Assembly: GCA_030748485.1 (NCBI GenBank)
Contig: JASMLW010000471.1
Location: forward strand, 1-62,646
Origin: Pirellulaceae bacterium
GTDB taxonomy: Bacteria; Planctomycetota; Planctomycetia; Pirellulales; Pirellulaceae
Reading direction: 5' to 3'
DNA length: 62,646 bases
Position numbers and translations under genes: made by a program. The notes beneath the pieces are model-generated. The model was not told where the DNA came from. It worked only from the letters and a program-made list of their open reading frames with translations, and did not search any database. Below, piece by piece: positions 62,084-62,646 of the stretch. How positions within the stretch are numbered: the first letter of the stretch is position 1; the number at the start of each line of letters is the position of its first letter.

Positions 62084-62309
62084 GGGGCCGCAACATGTCA
62101 GCCCAGGGCAGAGCCTAGCGGCACAGCGCCGCCCCTTTCTTCCCAGCCTTTTGCCCCGAAGGCCCGAAGGGGCCGCAACATGTCAGCCCAGGGCAGAGCG
62201 CAGCGCCGCCCTGGGTACGGACACCCCCGGACCCCGTCGCCCTGAAAGGGCACAACAATACCGATTCATCCCAAAAATCCCGCGTCATTGAATTCGCCCT
62301 GGGTACGGA
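62084..62309 (+). repeat. CCCAGGGC/GCCCTGGG repeat cluster
   Basis: Two exact 31-bp copies with an 85-bp period and two 15-bp copies of CGCCCTGGGTACGGA. The CCCAGGG of the first unit and the CCCTGGG of the second can pair, giving REP-like stem-loops at the 3' end of the DUF1501 gene. Confidence 0.85.
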
Positions 62310-62412
62310 AATCCGGCTCGGGAATGGAACGTCGTTGCAGCCGCGACGGAATCATTGGAACGCGGTTTCCCGGGGGCAGCGCGAAAATGGAATGTTGGAT
62401 CCAGCCGGCACG

Positions 62413-62478
62413 CTTGGTTCACCCGTGCTCAAGCACGGGCCTATGCCGCCTGCGGCGGATGAGGGCGTGAACGCCCTC
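62413..62478 (-). repeat. Triple-hairpin dispersed repeat, inverted copy
   Basis: Read on the minus strand: GGGCG-TTCA-CGCCC, CCGCC-GCA-GGCGG, then CCCGTGC-TTGA-GCACGGG followed by TGAACCAAGCGTG. It matches 14689-14760 in order and spacing with changes confined mainly to loops, so the hairpins are conserved in both copies. Confidence 0.88.
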
Positions 62479-62584
62479 GAAGACGTAGAACAGTTGTCCC
62501 CAATCGTTTATCCAGTCGCGACACCAGCCCGACGCGCCAGCGAGGGGTAACAGCTCTAACGGTTTTCCAACAAAGGAATGCGAC

Positions 62585-62646
62585 GTGAAGTCGATGCAGC
62601 TGTTGTCCCTCGCTCGCGCTGGTGTTGTTTGGGTTGTTGCTGGAAT
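62585..62646 (+). CDS. Start of a further gene, cut by the window end
   Basis: GTG at 62585 preceded by AAGGA at eight bases. The 20 codons read MKSMQLLSLARAGVVWVVAG, basic then hydrophobic, as expected of a signal peptide. Too short to say more; an in-frame ATG lies three codons further on. Confidence 0.5.
   Translation, partial: MKSMQLLSLARAGVVWVVAG

Larger units (their letters stand above)
62070..62584. other. 515-bp intergenic region of repeats
   Basis: No gene. A 31-bp exact repeat (GGGGCCGCAACATGTCAGCC, continuing to GAGC) stands at 62084-62114 and 62169-62199; CGCCCTGGGTACGGA stands at 62207-62221 and 62295-62309 and is complementary to the GCCCAGGG of the first repeat. An inverted triple-hairpin copy follows at 62413-62478. 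Confidence 0.75.

Overview
The window is GC-rich chromosomal DNA of a planctomycete, from a Pirellula/Planctomyces-like lineage that cannot be fixed from sequence alone. The evidence is the set of families nearly confined to that phylum: five DUF1501 proteins with twin-arginine-like leaders, three DUF1549/DUF1553 proteins with N-terminal CxxCH-type cytochrome motifs, a DUF1598 protein, ThuA and DUF1080 proteins, and three serine/threonine kinases carrying TPR, LRR or membrane modules. There are no rRNA or tRNA genes, transposases, phage genes or CRISPR arrays. Accessory DNA consists of short palindromic dispersed repeats and one gene remnant.

Layout. 118-7240 (+): a coiled-coil protein ending in a strong terminator, then a tight six-gene signalling operon of helical-repeat/FHA protein, Ser/Thr kinase, membrane protein, ECF sigma factor, AIM24 protein and a soluble zinc-finger anti-sigma-like protein. 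7265-12114 (-): a secreted protein, a HEAT lipoprotein, then lgt, panC and folK. 12115-14641: a leader or RNA candidate with a terminator, a Tyr-rich secreted protein, and a divergent enolase-superfamily enzyme. 14642-19667: repeats, a CPA1 antiporter, a J-domain-like membrane protein, three tandem 94-bp repeats, an unknown protein and YjbQ. 20009-21370 (+): DUF1598 protein. 21446-31065 (-): a run of secreted proteins (ThuA, DUF1501, MBL hydrolase, cytochrome/BIG2/DUF1549/DUF1553, beta-propeller, two tandem DUF1501) with a good promoter before the last pair. 31334-35839: an SDR, an epimerase remnant, a GNAT protein behind a perfect 10-bp inverted repeat, a small membrane protein and a ketosynthase-fold protein lacking the active-site cysteine. 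35987-39682 (-): a very large MMPL/RND transporter. 40241-48924 (+): transaldolase, a PlsC-like acyltransferase, a SEC-C protein, ribD and a kinase-TPR protein. 49018-62069: a ThuA-DUF1080 fusion and two cytochrome-DUF1549-DUF1553/DUF1501 gene pairs, with a kinase-LRR gene between them on the other strand. The window ends in repeats and the first codons of a further gene.

Two themes dominate. One is phospho-signalling linked to transcription; the first operon is the best candidate for an undescribed system, because kinase, phosphopeptide reader, membrane protein, sigma factor and anti-sigma-like protein lie in one transcript with an AIM24 protein. The other is the planctomycete extracytoplasmic cytochrome/DUF1501 inventory, probably for redox-linked use of polysaccharides or other polymers at the cell surface, although the biochemistry of these families is largely unknown. 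All functions here are inferred by reading motifs by eye; no database search was run.
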